A DNA stretch of 64,000 bases from Pseudomonas sp. TNT3 (lineage in GTDB: Bacteria > Pseudomonadota > Gammaproteobacteria > Pseudomonadales > Pseudomonadaceae): contig NZ_WFGV02000026.1 in assembly GCF_010095445.2 (NCBI RefSeq), positions 1-64,000 on the forward strand, written 5' to 3'. Every line of letters starts with the position of its first letter. Within the stretch, counting starts at the first letter, position 1. A program made the translations under genes and the position numbers. The notes beneath the pieces were generated by a model. It saw only the letters and a program-made list of their open reading frames with translations. It searched no databases and was not told the DNA's origin. This document shows positions 43,787 through 52,681 of the stretch, piece by piece.

Positions 43787-45196
43787 TCATCGCCCATGAG
43801 CTTTAAGCCGTCGCAGCGCAATGACCAACGCCATGCCCATCAACATCAACGCTACGGCAAACGTGGTCTGCATCCCGTGTGCAATCGCATCGGGATGCGC
43901 GAGATTGCTTTCGACAGACCTTGATGCCAGCGCAAACACTGCGCCCAACGCAGCGGCGCCGGAGACCAGTCCCAGATTGCGCGACAAATTGAGAAAACCC
44001 GAAATCACCCCGCGCTGGTCCGCTATAACATCTGCCATCACCGCTGTGTTGTTGGCTGTCTGGAACAGCGCGTAGCCCGATGTGATGACAGCCACGGCCA
44101 CCACATAGCCGCCGATGCCGAATTCCGCTGGCGTTATGGATAATGCGAAACACCCTATGACCATCGCTGCAAGCCCCGAGACAGTCATACGCCGAGCGCC
44201 GAACCGGTCGACAACGCGGCCCGCCGGCACCCCTGTCAGCGCAGCGACCAATGGCCCGACCGACATCACCAGGCCAACCCCGACGGCATCCAGTTCAAGT
44301 GCCTCTGACAAGTAAAAAGGCCCGACCACCAGCGTCGCCATCATCACCATGGTCACCAGCGCACTCATCGCCAGGCAGGCGCTCAAGTCTGGATCGCGGA
44401 ACATTTCCAGGCGAATCAAGGGGGAGGCGACACGCTTCTCGATGGACACAAACATCCAGAGAGCAACACCCGCGAACACTAGAAGCGCACTGTTGAGCCA
44501 TCCGAAACTGCCGCGCCCGATCGTCATCGCCAGCCCGTACGCCGTCAACATGACCACTAACATCAACGTGCCCGGCACATCGAATCCACTGCGCCTGGCT
44601 CCGGATTTCGCGCTGTCGGCAGGGAGCCAGCGATACGCGAGCCACCCTGTCAGCAGCCCCAGTGGAACAGTGATCAGAAAGATCGCCCGCCAACCGAATC
44701 CATAAATCAAAAGACCACCCAATGTAGGCCCCATCGCGGTGCCGATGGCCGACATCGTCCCGAGCATCCCCATGGCCCTGCCGATCCTGGGTTTGGGCAC
44801 GGCATCGCTGACAAACGCCAGGGTCAGCGCCATCATGATGGCGGCGCCAAGCCCCTGCAGCGCTCGGGCGGTGATCAACAGATTCAGGGTCGGCGCCACT
44901 GCACATAACGCCGACGCCAGGGTAAACAGACCGATGCCGATCAGCAGTAAACGTCGACGCCCCGTGATATCACCAAGCCGTCCGACACTGACAATCAATG
45001 CGGTGATGGCGAGAAGATAGGCAATCACGACCCATTGCACCGACTGAAAGGGCGCGTTGAACGCTTCAGACAATGTCGGCAATCCCACGTTGGCAATGCT
45101 GGTCCCCAGCGAAGACAGCAACATCGACAGGGAAAGACTGGTGAGCGTCCACCGTGTGGCGCCAGCCGACCGAGCGGCGGCAATCGTAGTCATCAT
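43787..45196 (-). CDS. MFS exporter, DHA2/EmrB type
   Basis: Inner-membrane transporter of 469 aa with about 14 helices. GRLGDITGRRRLLLIG (motif A) near residue 72, the LGTSIANVGLPTLSEAF helix-1 motif (D/S-x-x-I-V/A-N-V-A-L-P form) and GPTLGGLLI in helix 5 (antiporter motif C: MGPTLGG) fit drug/proton antiporters. A LysR regulator is divergently transcribed from the same promoter region. Substrate unknown; possible roles are drug or metabolite efflux. Confidence 0.9.
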   Translation of the reverse strand: MMTTIAAARSAGATRWTLTSLSLSMLLSSLGTSIANVGLPTLSEAFNAPFQSVQWVVIAYLLAITALIVSVGRLGDITGRRRLLLIGIGLFTLASALCAVAPTLNLLITARALQGLGAAIMMALTLAFVSDAVPKPRIGRAMGMLGTMSAIGTAMGPTLGGLLIYGFGWRAIFLITVPLGLLTGWLAYRWLPADSAKSGARRSGFDVPGTLMLVVMLTAYGLAMTIGRGSFGWLNSALLVFAGVALWMFVSIEKRVASPLIRLEMFRDPDLSACLAMSALVTMVMMATLVVGPFYLSEALELDAVGVGLVMSVGPLVAALTGVPAGRVVDRFGARRMTVSGLAAMVIGCFALSITPAEFGIGGYVVAVAVITSGYALFQTANNTAVMADVIADQRGVISGFLNLSRNLGLVSGAAALGAVFALASRSVESNLAHPDAIAHGMQTTFAVALMLMGMALVIALRRLKAHGR

Positions 45197-45330
45197 CTGC
45201 GTCCTCTTTCTGACCGCTCCCGAAGCGGGGCTGTCAGAAATCTACGCCCAGGCCTAACATGGCGGAAGACGCACGGTTTGCACTGTTTTCATGCGTCAAA
45301 CGCCATCTCCCACCTGCCAGGAGCCGAAGC

Positions 45331-46221
45331 ATGCCTTTCCCCGATCTGAATCTGCTGATCACTCTGGACGTGCTGCTCGCTGAAGGCAGCGTCGCCCGCG
45401 CCGCCAAACGCCTGCAGCTCAGCCCCTCGGCGATGAGTCGTTCGCTGGCCCGTTTGCGCGAGACCACGGGCGATCCGCTTCTCGTCAGGGCAGGGCGCGG
45501 TTTGGTACCAACCCCCCGGGCCATCGAATTGCGCGAGCGCGTCGGGCAACTGGTACAGGACGCCGAAGCTGTCCTTCGCCCGGCCGAACAGCCGGATCTG
45601 CAGCATCTGAGCCGCACTTTTACCCTGCGCACCAGCGAAGGCTTTGTCGAAAACTTCGGCGCGCCGCTGATAGCACGCATCGCCGCGCAAGCCCCCGGTG
45701 TGCGCCTGCGCTTCATGCACAAACCCGATAAGGACAGCACCGCGCTACGGGACGGCACCGTGGATCTGGAAACAGGCGTGGTCGGGAAGGGCGCGGGGCC
45801 GGAGCTGCGTACGCAGGGGCTGTTTCGCGACCGCTTCATTGGCGTCATGCGCGAAGACCATCCACTCGGCAAAGGCGACATCACGCCTGCTCGCTTTGCG
45901 GCGGGCGGGCACATCAGTATTTCCAGGAGGGGGTTGGATAAAGGACCGATTGATGACGCGCTGGCGGCGCTGCAACTCACACGCGACATCGTGACGACGG
46001 TCGCCGGTTTCTCGACCGCTCTGGCGCTCGCCAGGGACACCGACCTGATCACCTGTGTTCCAGAGCGCCACACTGAAAGCCTGCGTGCCGGGATGCACAG
46101 CTTTGCACTTCCATTCGAGATGCAGCCGTTTACCGTGGCCATGCTCTGGCATCCGCGAATGGATGCCGACCCGGTGCATCGCTGGTTGCGCGGGTGTCTT
46201 AAAGAGGTGTGCGCGCCATGA
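45331..46221 (+). CDS. LysR-family regulator of the adjacent MFS gene
   Basis: DNA-binding regulator of 296 aa: helix-turn-helix in LAEGSVARAAKRLQLSPSAMSRSLARLR (residues about 18-45), effector domain from about 90. The N-terminus PFPDLNLLITLDVLLAEGS resembles the NodD/LeuO subgroup. ATG 45331 follows AGGAGCCGAAGC; the in-frame upstream extension is rejected. Divergent from the MFS exporter gene across about 135 bases, so it likely controls it. Confidence 0.9.
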   Translation: MPFPDLNLLITLDVLLAEGSVARAAKRLQLSPSAMSRSLARLRETTGDPLLVRAGRGLVPTPRAIELRERVGQLVQDAEAVLRPAEQPDLQHLSRTFTLRTSEGFVENFGAPLIARIAAQAPGVRLRFMHKPDKDSTALRDGTVDLETGVVGKGAGPELRTQGLFRDRFIGVMREDHPLGKGDITPARFAAGGHISISRRGLDKGPIDDALAALQLTRDIVTTVAGFSTALALARDTDLITCVPERHTESLRAGMHSFALPFEMQPFTVAMLWHPRMDADPVHRWLRGCLKEVCAP

Positions 46222-46396
46222 GTCGTGGCCCGATAAATTGATCCGTTTGCTCTTTGAAAAAGAGGAAATGCCTGACAGATAAGTTTTATCAAGAACGCCT
46301 TAATTCCCGTGCACCAGTGTCCAGGAAAGGTGTTTCGCAGGAACCTGTTGAAGCCGTTGGACACTCGATGAACAGCCAGAATCGAGGAGCTTCACC

Positions 46397-47041
46397 ATGG
46401 CAAAACCGTTGAATTTATTGACCCCTTCCCAGGCGCAGGCTGCTTTGGAAGGAGATCACACCCTAAAACAACTTAGCGGCCGCTCTTGGGTTTCGGAGTT
46501 TCCAACCAGTACGCGTCTTGACGATCTCAGCCCGGCCTTTGGTTCGTCTGCCCATTCCTTCATCAGCGCCCTCCAGGCAGCAGGTGCGAGCGTGAACATC
46601 GCCGCTACGTTGCGTCCTGCCCAGCGTGCATTCCTGATGCATTGGGCCTGGAAAATCGTCAATGCCGACGCAGACCCGAAAACCATCCCGACTCGCGAGG
46701 GCGTGAACATCGAGTGGAGCCACGTAGACGAAAAGGGCGAATTTTGTAGCGAGCGATCCATCGTCGCCGCCCGCGAAATGGTGGATGCCTATGGCCTGAA
46801 AAAACTGAGAGTTGCCCCGGCGCTGAGGTCACGACACATCGAGGGGAATGCCATTGATATGGCCATTTCCTGGACGGGAACGCTTTCCATAACGGACGCC
46901 TTGGGCTCGACCATTCACATCACGACAGCGCCCAAGACAGGAATGAATACGGACTTGCACGCGGTGGCAATCACTTACGGCGTCATCAAGTTCATGGGCG
47001 GCGACAAGGACATACCTCATTGGTCTACTGATGGATGCTGA
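46397..47041 (+). CDS. M15-like (D,D-carboxypeptidase/endopeptidase fold) protein without signal peptide
   Basis: A 214-aa protein. The motif SRHIEGNAID (residues 145-154) matches SxHxxGxAxD of M15/VanY-type zinc peptidases, with His147 and Asp154; a third ligand may be His208 in DIPHWS near the C-terminus (VanY-type x-H-W). This predicts cleavage of peptidoglycan stem peptides. There is no Sec or Tat signal, so it acts only if released or secreted another way. AGGAGCTTCACC precedes the ATG. No holin, spanin or secretion gene is adjacent. Confidence 0.65.
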   Translation: MAKPLNLLTPSQAQAALEGDHTLKQLSGRSWVSEFPTSTRLDDLSPAFGSSAHSFISALQAAGASVNIAATLRPAQRAFLMHWAWKIVNADADPKTIPTREGVNIEWSHVDEKGEFCSERSIVAAREMVDAYGLKKLRVAPALRSRHIEGNAIDMAISWTGTLSITDALGSTIHITTAPKTGMNTDLHAVAITYGVIKFMGGDKDIPHWSTDGC

Positions 47042-47055
47042 ACCCACGCCAGCTC

Positions 47056-47316
47056 CTAAAACGTGAACCGCCGCGTGGTATCCAGAGCCACTTCCTTGTC
47101 CAATAGGTGCTCAACCAACACATCGTTCAGAAACCGAAACTGATCATTCAACCCCACCACTTCATTGCTGAAATGGTTGGCGGCGGCCGGCATCAGCAAC
47201 GCTTCGAAATTTTTGTCGAACACCAGTGAAAGCGCCTGGCGCGGAACAACCTGCTGGGAATAGTAGTTATTGCCAAAAACCGGAAAGCTCACGGAGAGGG
47301 TGACGGGTTGAATCAT
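47056..47316 (-). CDS. Unrecognised 86-aa protein, coupled to a 34-aa membrane peptide
   Basis: Small protein starting MIQPVTLSVSFPVF with GAGGAG upstream. Central part VVPRQALSLVFDKNFEAL, then a helical C-terminus. No signal peptide or membrane segment. Its ATG overlaps the stop codon of the 34-aa frame (ATGA), so translation is coupled. I do not recognise the family. Confidence 0.55.
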   Translation of the reverse strand: MIQPVTLSVSFPVFGNNYYSQQVVPRQALSLVFDKNFEALLMPAAANHFSNEVVGLNDQFRFLNDVLVEHLLDKEVALDTTRRFTF

Positions 47317-47417
47317 GATGGCTGCTCCTCGGTCTGACCGACGTCCAGAACGATCCAGGAAAAAAGGGTGAGGGTGACGGCGGTCAGGGCCAGGCAAGTC
47401 AGGAGATGAATCAGCAT
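47313..47417 (-). CDS. 34-aa single-pass membrane peptide
   Basis: Encodes a short peptide with one transmembrane segment (LIHLLTCLALTAVTLTLFSW) and an acidic tail (GQTEEQPS). GGAGGGG six bases before the ATG is a strong ribosome-binding site, and the four-base overlap with the following 86-aa gene supports expression. Function unknown. Confidence 0.55.
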   Translation of the reverse strand: MLIHLLTCLALTAVTLTLFSWIVLDVGQTEEQPS

Positions 47418-47574
47418 GATGAACCCCTCCGATGCGGGATTTATTGTCGGGATGAGGTTGATCCTACGCTGACGGATTTTTTGCGGAAGGCATTCGGGAC
47501 GATGGTGGTTATCGATGGGAATGATGGTCAGGAGGGAGGGTGTTTTGACTGGCCCCTGATGATCCGGCATCGAT

Positions 47575-47826
47575 GCCAACTGACGCGGCCCCATCGCGAG
47601 CAGGCTCACTCCCACAATTTTCGGCGGTGTACGCCAATGCTGTGGCCGACAAAGATCCCTGTAGGAGTGAGCCTGCTCGCGATAGCGGTCTTACATCCAA
47701 CATCGATATCGACTGACACGGCCCCATCGCGAGCAGGCTCACTCCTACAGTTTTCGGCGGTGTATGCCAATGCTATGACCGACAAAGATCCCTGTGGGAG
47801 CCGAGCTTGCTCGCGATAGCGGCCTA
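47575..47826. repeat. Two REPIN units with 133-base period
   Basis: Cores CCCCATCGCGAGCAGGCTCA (47589 and 47722 starts) and their inverted partners (GAGTGAGCCTGCTCGCGATA near 47664, GAGCTTGCTCGCGATAGC near 47803) form two REPINs spaced exactly 133 bases and joined by the same linker (TTTTCGGCGGTGTA.GCCAATGCT.TG.CCGACAAAGATCC), indicating duplication of one unit. Confidence 0.85.
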
Positions 47827-47937
47827 CAGATTCGACACCGGACCAAGGACAGACCCGGTCCTCCACCTATACTCAAACCAGTACCCTTCGACCGCCGATC
47901 CTTACGGTCGGCGTAACACTTTCGGGAAGCCGCGACC

Positions 47938-49020
47938 TTGAACCTGCGTTCGCTGATCGTCGCCGTGCTGTTGGTCGTGGCGGGTTGCGCCACGCCCACG
48001 CGTGCGCCTGTTTCCCCGCCACCGGTCATCGTTTCCCAGGCCACTTGGCAGCAAGTGGACCGGGACATTGTGGCGGCATCACGATCGGCCACTGAGCAGG
48101 CCAAGGTCTTTGCGCGCGGGTCCATGGAACATTGGCGCACACGCGTTTACGAACAGACCGAAGAGAATTTCATTCCGTGGTTCAGCAGTTATTGGGCCCA
48201 GGAATGGATGTCGATGAAAGTCAGCTGGTACACCATCAGCGCCAAAGGTGAGCAGGACGCCTCGGCCAAGCGTCTGGCGGCGTATTTGCTGGAGGAATAC
48301 CAGGAACGCGTCCTGGCACCGGTGGCGGTGGAAATCGACCCGGACGCGATTCTTCATCAGGCCACCGAGTTTTATGTGCAGCTCATTGGCCAGCAACTGC
48401 AGGTCATCTCCCAGCGCTACGGCGTACCGATGGACCAGCTCAATGCCCGCGTCAACAAGATCCCCGCCATCGCGCTGGGCCCGCCCTCTGCCCGGGACGC
48501 CTCCCTCTATCAGGTCATCCATACCGACCTGAACATGCTCCCGGCGTTTTCCGCGCTGATCGACAAGATCCACACCGCGGGCGGCGACAAGGGCGTCGGC
48601 TCGACCGATACCGCCATGGCGCCCGTGGCCAAGCGCGCCAGTCAGCGAATGGAAGCCGAAATGGCTCCGCGTGGGGCGGCCAGTGCGGTGGCGGCGGCGG
48701 CAGGGAGGCTGGCGGGAGGATTGATTACCGTGGGCGTCGCAGGGATTCGCGCGATCATCCAGGCCAGCGACCGGCCTGACAGCGAGGCGCTGATTCGCAG
48801 CAGCCTGGGCAATACGTTCGACAAAGCCTGGGTGAAGCTGGTGCAGAACCCGACGACCGGAGTGATGGCCGGGACGTTGTACATGGCGGCGCAAGTTGAA
48901 GGGAATCTGGCGGGGGCCGTCGAAGCACCGTCGGTCAGTTCGGGGGGCGGGTCTGTCGACTGGAGCCCGACGGAATCGACTAACCAGCAGATCGACCCTC
49001 TACCCCCCGCAGGAGAATGA
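47938..49020 (+). CDS. Lipoprotein of unknown function
   Basis: A 360-aa lipoprotein starting at TTG (preceded by GGGAAG) with lipobox VVAGC, residue after Cys is Ala. A helical periplasmic domain follows with WWF-rich stretch (FIPWFSSYWAQEWMSMKVSWY, about 75-95), a proline-poor middle, a glycine/alanine-rich hydrophobic stretch near 245-275 (AAAAGRLAGGLITVGVAG) and a polar tail. I do not recognise the family. It overlaps the region of the next gene by a few bases only through the stop/start spacing, so the downstream DUF1428 gene is probably co-transcribed. Confidence 0.75.
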   Translation: MNLRSLIVAVLLVVAGCATPTRAPVSPPPVIVSQATWQQVDRDIVAASRSATEQAKVFARGSMEHWRTRVYEQTEENFIPWFSSYWAQEWMSMKVSWYTISAKGEQDASAKRLAAYLLEEYQERVLAPVAVEIDPDAILHQATEFYVQLIGQQLQVISQRYGVPMDQLNARVNKIPAIALGPPSARDASLYQVIHTDLNMLPAFSALIDKIHTAGGDKGVGSTDTAMAPVAKRASQRMEAEMAPRGAASAVAAAAGRLAGGLITVGVAGIRAIIQASDRPDSEALIRSSLGNTFDKAWVKLVQNPTTGVMAGTLYMAAQVEGNLAGAVEAPSVSSGGGSVDWSPTESTNQQIDPLPPAGE

Positions 49021-49022
49021 CC

Positions 49023-49376
49023 ATGTCTTACGTTGATGGCTTCATTGCAGCAGTCCCCACCGCCAATCGGGAAAAGTTCAAGAAACACGCCGAGTCGGCC
49101 GCCGTCATTTTCAAAGAAAACGGTGCCTTGAGCGTCGTTGAATGTTGGGGCGATGACGTGCCCGACGGCAAGGTCACCTCGTTCCCCATGGCGGTCAAGC
49201 TCAAGGACGACGAAACCGTGGTGTTTTCCTGGATCGTCTGGCCCGACAAGGCCACCCGCGATGCCGGAATGAACAAGCTCATGTCCGACCCGCGCATGCA
49301 GCCGGACGTCAACCCGATGCCATTCGACGGGCAGCGCATGGTATTCGGCGGTTTCAACGTGATCATGCAAGCCTGA
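49023..49376 (+). CDS. DUF1428/YbaA-like small protein
   Basis: A 117-aa cytoplasmic protein starting MSYVDGFIAAVPTANREKFKKHA, the hallmark of the DUF1428 (YbaA) family, a dimeric alpha-beta fold of the ABM/ferredoxin type. VVECWGDDVPDGK and VFSWIVWPDKATRDAG are conserved stretches. GGAG lies 9 bases before the ATG, and the gene begins two bases after the upstream stop. The biochemical role is unknown. Confidence 0.88.
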   Translation: MSYVDGFIAAVPTANREKFKKHAESAAVIFKENGALSVVECWGDDVPDGKVTSFPMAVKLKDDETVVFSWIVWPDKATRDAGMNKLMSDPRMQPDVNPMPFDGQRMVFGGFNVIMQA

Positions 49377-49390
49377 CGCCCGTCGCAGGA

Positions 49391-49585
49391 TCACTCCGAT
49401 GAAGGGTTGATCCTGCAGCTCTTGCGATTGCGGATTTCACTGTCCGTAGGTCGTTCCCGGATAAATTCGAAACGCGGCTCACCTTCGCTATAGTGAACCA
49501 GCCATCCCCAGTCCAGCTCGGACTCATCCTGACCAGGTCGCGGTGGCATTGCCCACCACGGTTCCTTGCTGATGATCTCTCGCAT
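49391..49585 (-). CDS. Hypothetical 64-aa protein
   Basis: Small acidic, tryptophan-rich protein (MREIISKEPWWAMPPRPGQDE, then ELDWGWLVHYSEGEPRFEF). The ribosome-binding site GGGAGGTGACC sits right before the ATG. No membrane segment or known motif. Convergent with the DUF1428 gene. Confidence 0.6.
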   Translation of the reverse strand: MREIISKEPWWAMPPRPGQDESELDWGWLVHYSEGEPRFEFIRERPTDSEIRNRKSCRINPSSE

Positions 49586-49645
49586 GGTCACCTCCCGTTG
49601 ATTCGGTTGTCTGAACTATAACTTGCCCACCAGGAGCTGCCAGGC

Positions 49646-50182
49646 ATGAGCGACGAATCCCATGAGCCGTCGAAACGGCTGTTTTTCGCGCTGGACTGCG
49701 CACCCGCGCAACGCCGGGCGATAGCGCAATGGCGTAGCGCGCTGCAACTCAGGACCGGCCGCCCGGTGCCTGCGGAAAATTTCCACCTGACGTTGTTGTT
49801 TCTCGGCTCGGTCGATGTGGCGCAGATCGCCGATGTCTGCAGTGCCGCTGGCAAGGTTCGCGTGCCCGGTGAGCCATTGCGGGTCGAGCTGGATCGACTG
49901 GATGCCTGGCGCAGGGCAGGGGCGCTGGTGCTGGCATCAGAGCAGGCGCCACCCGCGTTGCTACGTCTGGTGTATGCGCTGGAGCAGGCGATGCTGCCGT
50001 TCGGATTCGAGGAGACGTCCAGGGAATTTCGGCCGCACCTGACCTTGATGCGCGACTACCGGGCACCGGTGCCCGAATCGACGACGCCCCCGGAGTTTTT
50101 CCTGCACGCCGATCACTTCGCCCTGTTCGAATCCCATAAAGGCCGTTATCGGGCACTCGCGCAGTGGCCGTTGATTACATAA
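49646..50182 (+). CDS. thpR: RNA 2',3'-cyclic phosphodiesterase (2H family)
   Basis: Cytoplasmic 2H-phosphoesterase of 178 aa. The two HxTx catalytic motifs are HLTL near residue 47 (ENFHLTLLFLG) and HLTL near 131 (FRPHLTLMRD). ThpR (formerly LigT) opens 2',3'-cyclic phosphates to 2'-phosphates and can join tRNA halves in vitro. RLFFALD at the start is the usual first strand. A hairpin follows the gene. Confidence 0.9.
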   Translation: MSDESHEPSKRLFFALDCAPAQRRAIAQWRSALQLRTGRPVPAENFHLTLLFLGSVDVAQIADVCSAAGKVRVPGEPLRVELDRLDAWRRAGALVLASEQAPPALLRLVYALEQAMLPFGFEETSREFRPHLTLMRDYRAPVPESTTPPEFFLHADHFALFESHKGRYRALAQWPLIT

Positions 50183-50199
50183 CGCCAGCCACAAAAAAA

Positions 50200-50215
50200 G
50201 GCGCCCGAGGGCGCC
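50200..50215 (-). terminator. Hairpin terminator, probable end of the polyamine transport operon
   Basis: GGCGCCC / GGGCGCC with an A-run immediately before it on the plus strand (50193-50199), which becomes a U-tract for minus-strand transcripts. It therefore suits messages arriving from the potF side, and may also slow thpR transcripts. Confidence 0.55.
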
Positions 50216-50327
50216 CAAATTCACCTTGACCGAGGAAGCCAGGTGAGGCCGTTCTTCATCAGAGAAAGGCAGCGGTGGTAAGGCGCTGCGGGAACGGAAA
50301 TCGTTTCAATCCTGCGTTGTCAGTTAG

Positions 50328-50433
50328 GGCCTCATCGCGGGCAAGCCTTGCTCCCACAGGTATCGGTGTCGATCACTCCTCTATGATCCGTCTTGATTCC
50401 CTGTGGGAGCGGGCTTGCCCGCGATGGCGGCCG
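50328..50433. repeat. REPIN element
   Basis: Arms CATCGCGGGCAAGCCTTGCT and GAGCGGGCTTGCCCGCGATG face each other around a 40-base spacer, 25 bases beyond the potF stop. Likely 3'-end stabiliser or mobile RAYT-dependent repeat. Confidence 0.8.
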
Positions 50434-50459
50434 CAAACCCAACCACTACCTCAAGTGAG

Positions 50460-51557
50460 TCACTTCCCGAGCTTCACCCGAGTCCAACCCCGAGTCATCA
50501 CCCGCTGAATACCAATCGGCAAATCCGGAATCGCATACAACGTCGCGATCACGTCTTGCGGCGGATACGACCCTGGATCATCACGAATCGCCTCATCCAC
50601 CAAAGGCGTCGCCGCCGCGTTGGCATTGCTGTAGCCAATGTTGTTGGTGATCTCGGCGATGATGTCCGGGCGCATCAGGAAGTTCATGAACAGGTAAGCG
50701 TTTTCGACGTTCGCCGCATCGCGGGGGATGGCAACCATGTCGTAGAAACTGCCGGCACCTTCTTTCGGAATGCTGTAATCAATCTTCACTTTATCGCCGG
50801 CTTCCTTGGCGCGGGCCTTGGCCTGCAGCACGTCGCCGGAGTAACCGACCGCCACGCAGATGTTGCCGTTGGCCAGGTCGGAGATGTACTTCGAGGAATG
50901 GAAATACGCCACCGATGGGCGAATCTTCATGAACAGCGCTTCGGCTTCAGCGATTTGAGCCTTGTCCTGGGAATTCACCGCATAACCCAGATAGTGCAGG
51001 GCAGCCGGCAGCATTTCCGTTGGCGAATCAAGGAAGCTGATACCGCAGGCTTTGAGTTTTTCCGCGTTTTGCGGTTTGAACAACAGGTCCCAGGAGTTGG
51101 TCGGGGCATTTTCGCCGAGCACTTCCTTGACCTTGTCCGGATTGAACCCGATACCAATCGAGCCCCACATGTACGGGAAGGCGTGACCGTTGTCGGGGTC
51201 GCTGGCAGAGGCGTTTTTCAGCAACACCGGGTTCAGGTTTTTCCAGTTCGACAGCTTCGACTTGTCCAGTTCCTGATAGACGCCAGCCTTGATCTGCTTG
51301 GCCAGAAAACTGTTGGACGGCACGACGATGTCATAGCCGGATTTGCCGGCAAGCAGCCGCGCTTCAAGCGTTTCATTGCTGTCGAACACATCGTAGGTCA
51401 CACGGATGCCGGTCTCGTCTTCGAACTTTTTGACGGTGTCCGGGGCGATGTAATCCGACCAGTTGTAAACGCGCAGTACCTTGTCATTGGCCTGGGCGCC
51501 TGTGGCGATCGCGCCGAATAAGGACAGTGTCAGCAAAGTCCTGCCAAGCATTTTCAT
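50460..51557 (-). CDS. potF: Polyamine-binding periplasmic protein (PotF/SpuD-SpuE type)
   Basis: Secreted solute-binding protein of 365 aa. Signal peptide LLTLSLFGAIATGAQA; mature start DKVLRVYNWSDYIAPDTV is the hallmark of PotF/SpuD/SpuE. DSNETLEARLLAGKSGYDIVVPS and AFPYMWGSIGIGFN are conserved. It delivers putrescine or spermidine to the permeases encoded upstream. ATG 51557 follows GGAGTTGTACTCG. The gene is separated from the permease gene by a REPIN, so expression may differ from that of the membrane components. Whether putrescine or spermidine is preferred cannot be read safely. Confidence 0.93.
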   Translation of the reverse strand: MKMLGRTLLTLSLFGAIATGAQANDKVLRVYNWSDYIAPDTVKKFEDETGIRVTYDVFDSNETLEARLLAGKSGYDIVVPSNSFLAKQIKAGVYQELDKSKLSNWKNLNPVLLKNASASDPDNGHAFPYMWGSIGIGFNPDKVKEVLGENAPTNSWDLLFKPQNAEKLKACGISFLDSPTEMLPAALHYLGYAVNSQDKAQIAEAEALFMKIRPSVAYFHSSKYISDLANGNICVAVGYSGDVLQAKARAKEAGDKVKIDYSIPKEGAGSFYDMVAIPRDAANVENAYLFMNFLMRPDIIAEITNNIGYSNANAAATPLVDEAIRDDPGSYPPQDVIATLYAIPDLPIGIQRVMTRGWTRVKLGK

Positions 51558-51575
51558 CGAGTACAACTCCAATTC

Positions 51576-51583
51576 TTTTTATT
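51576..51583 (-). promoter_or_regulatory. Candidate Hfq/Crc motif in the potF leader
   Basis: The minus strand reads AATAAAAAGAATTGGAG before the start; AATAAAAA fits AAnAAnAA, the Hfq/Crc catabolite-repression target in pseudomonads. Chance occurrence is possible. Confidence 0.3.
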
Positions 51584-51658
51584 CAAAATCACACAGCAAA
51601 GATGCAGTGAACACACAACCTTTGAAGCGAACTCAAACCCTGAAGCCAACACATCAAC

Positions 51659-51777
51659 CCTGTGGCGAGGGAGCTTGCTCCCGCTTGAGTGCGCAGCACT
51701 CACAAAAAATTGGCGGGGTGGCCGGAGTTTTCGGGGTCGCTTCGCAACCCAGCGCGAGCAAGCTCGCTCGCCACAGG
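51659..51777. repeat. REPIN element between potI and potF
   Basis: GTGGCGAGGGAGCTTGCTCC at the left and GAGCAAGCTCGCTCGCCAC at the right, about 80 bases apart. A different REP subfamily from the GCTCGCGAT type nearby. Confidence 0.8.
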
Positions 51778-51799
51778 AGCATGTTTACGTCCGATGACA

Positions 51800-52681
51800 T
51801 CAGGCGGTAGCACCCGCCAATGGCTTACCAGGCTGCCACGACTCACTGGCCGTCTGATCCATCGCTTCCTGAATCGCACGTTTACGGCTCGCTTCAGCGC
51901 GACGGCTGAAGTACCAGACCATGAACGTCACAATCGACACCGCCAACAAAATCAGGCTGGCAACCGCGTTGATCTCAGGCTTCACACCCAGACGCACCGC
52001 CGAGAACACTTCCATCGGCAGGGTCGTCGACCCCGGCCCCGACACGAAGCTCGCCAGCACCAGATCATCCAGCGACAAGGCAAACGACATCATGCCGCCC
52101 GCCGCCAGTGACGGCGCGATCATCGGAATGGTGATCAGGAAAAACACCTTGAAGGGCTTCGCACCGAGGTCCATGGCCGCTTCTTCGATGGACAGGTCCA
52201 GCTCGCGAAGGCGGGCGGAGACTACCACTGCGACATAGGCGGCACAAAACGTGGTGTGGGCGATCCAGATCGTGACGATGCCACGCTCCATCGGCCAACC
52301 GATCAACTGCGCCATGGCCACGAACAGCAGCAACAGCGACAGACCGGTGATCACTTCCGGCATCACCAGCGGCGCGGTCACCAAACCGCCGAACAACGTG
52401 CGGCCCTTGAAGCGTGTCACGCGGGTCAGCACGAACGCTGCCAACGTCCCCAATGCGACCGCCGCCACCGCCGTGTAGCAGGCGATTTCCAGCGAGCGCA
52501 CCACCGAGCCCATCAGTTGGGTGTTGTCGAGCAGCCCGGCGTACCACTTGAACGACCAGCCGCCCCACACCGTCACCAGTTTGGAGGCGTTGAACGAGTA
52601 GATCACCAGAATCAGCATCGGCAGGTAGATAAACGACAAGCCGAAAATCAGCATGAACTTTGAAAATCCGAAGCGTTTCAT
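51800..52681 (-). CDS. potI: Polyamine ABC importer, permease (PotI/SpuH type)
   Basis: Inner-membrane permease of 293 aa, six helices, PotC/PotI family. YLPMLILVIYSFNASKLVTVW opens the protein as in PotI; the EAA loop is LSIEEAAMDLGAKPFKVFFLITIPM near 185. Forms the channel with PotH. Its ATG overlaps the potH stop by four bases, showing coupling. The C-terminal 30 residues (AEASRKRAIQEAMDQTASES...) are a polar extension. Confidence 0.92.
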   Translation of the reverse strand: MKRFGFSKFMLIFGLSFIYLPMLILVIYSFNASKLVTVWGGWSFKWYAGLLDNTQLMGSVVRSLEIACYTAVAAVALGTLAAFVLTRVTRFKGRTLFGGLVTAPLVMPEVITGLSLLLLFVAMAQLIGWPMERGIVTIWIAHTTFCAAYVAVVVSARLRELDLSIEEAAMDLGAKPFKVFFLITIPMIAPSLAAGGMMSFALSLDDLVLASFVSGPGSTTLPMEVFSAVRLGVKPEINAVASLILLAVSIVTFMVWYFSRRAEASRKRAIQEAMDQTASESWQPGKPLAGATA

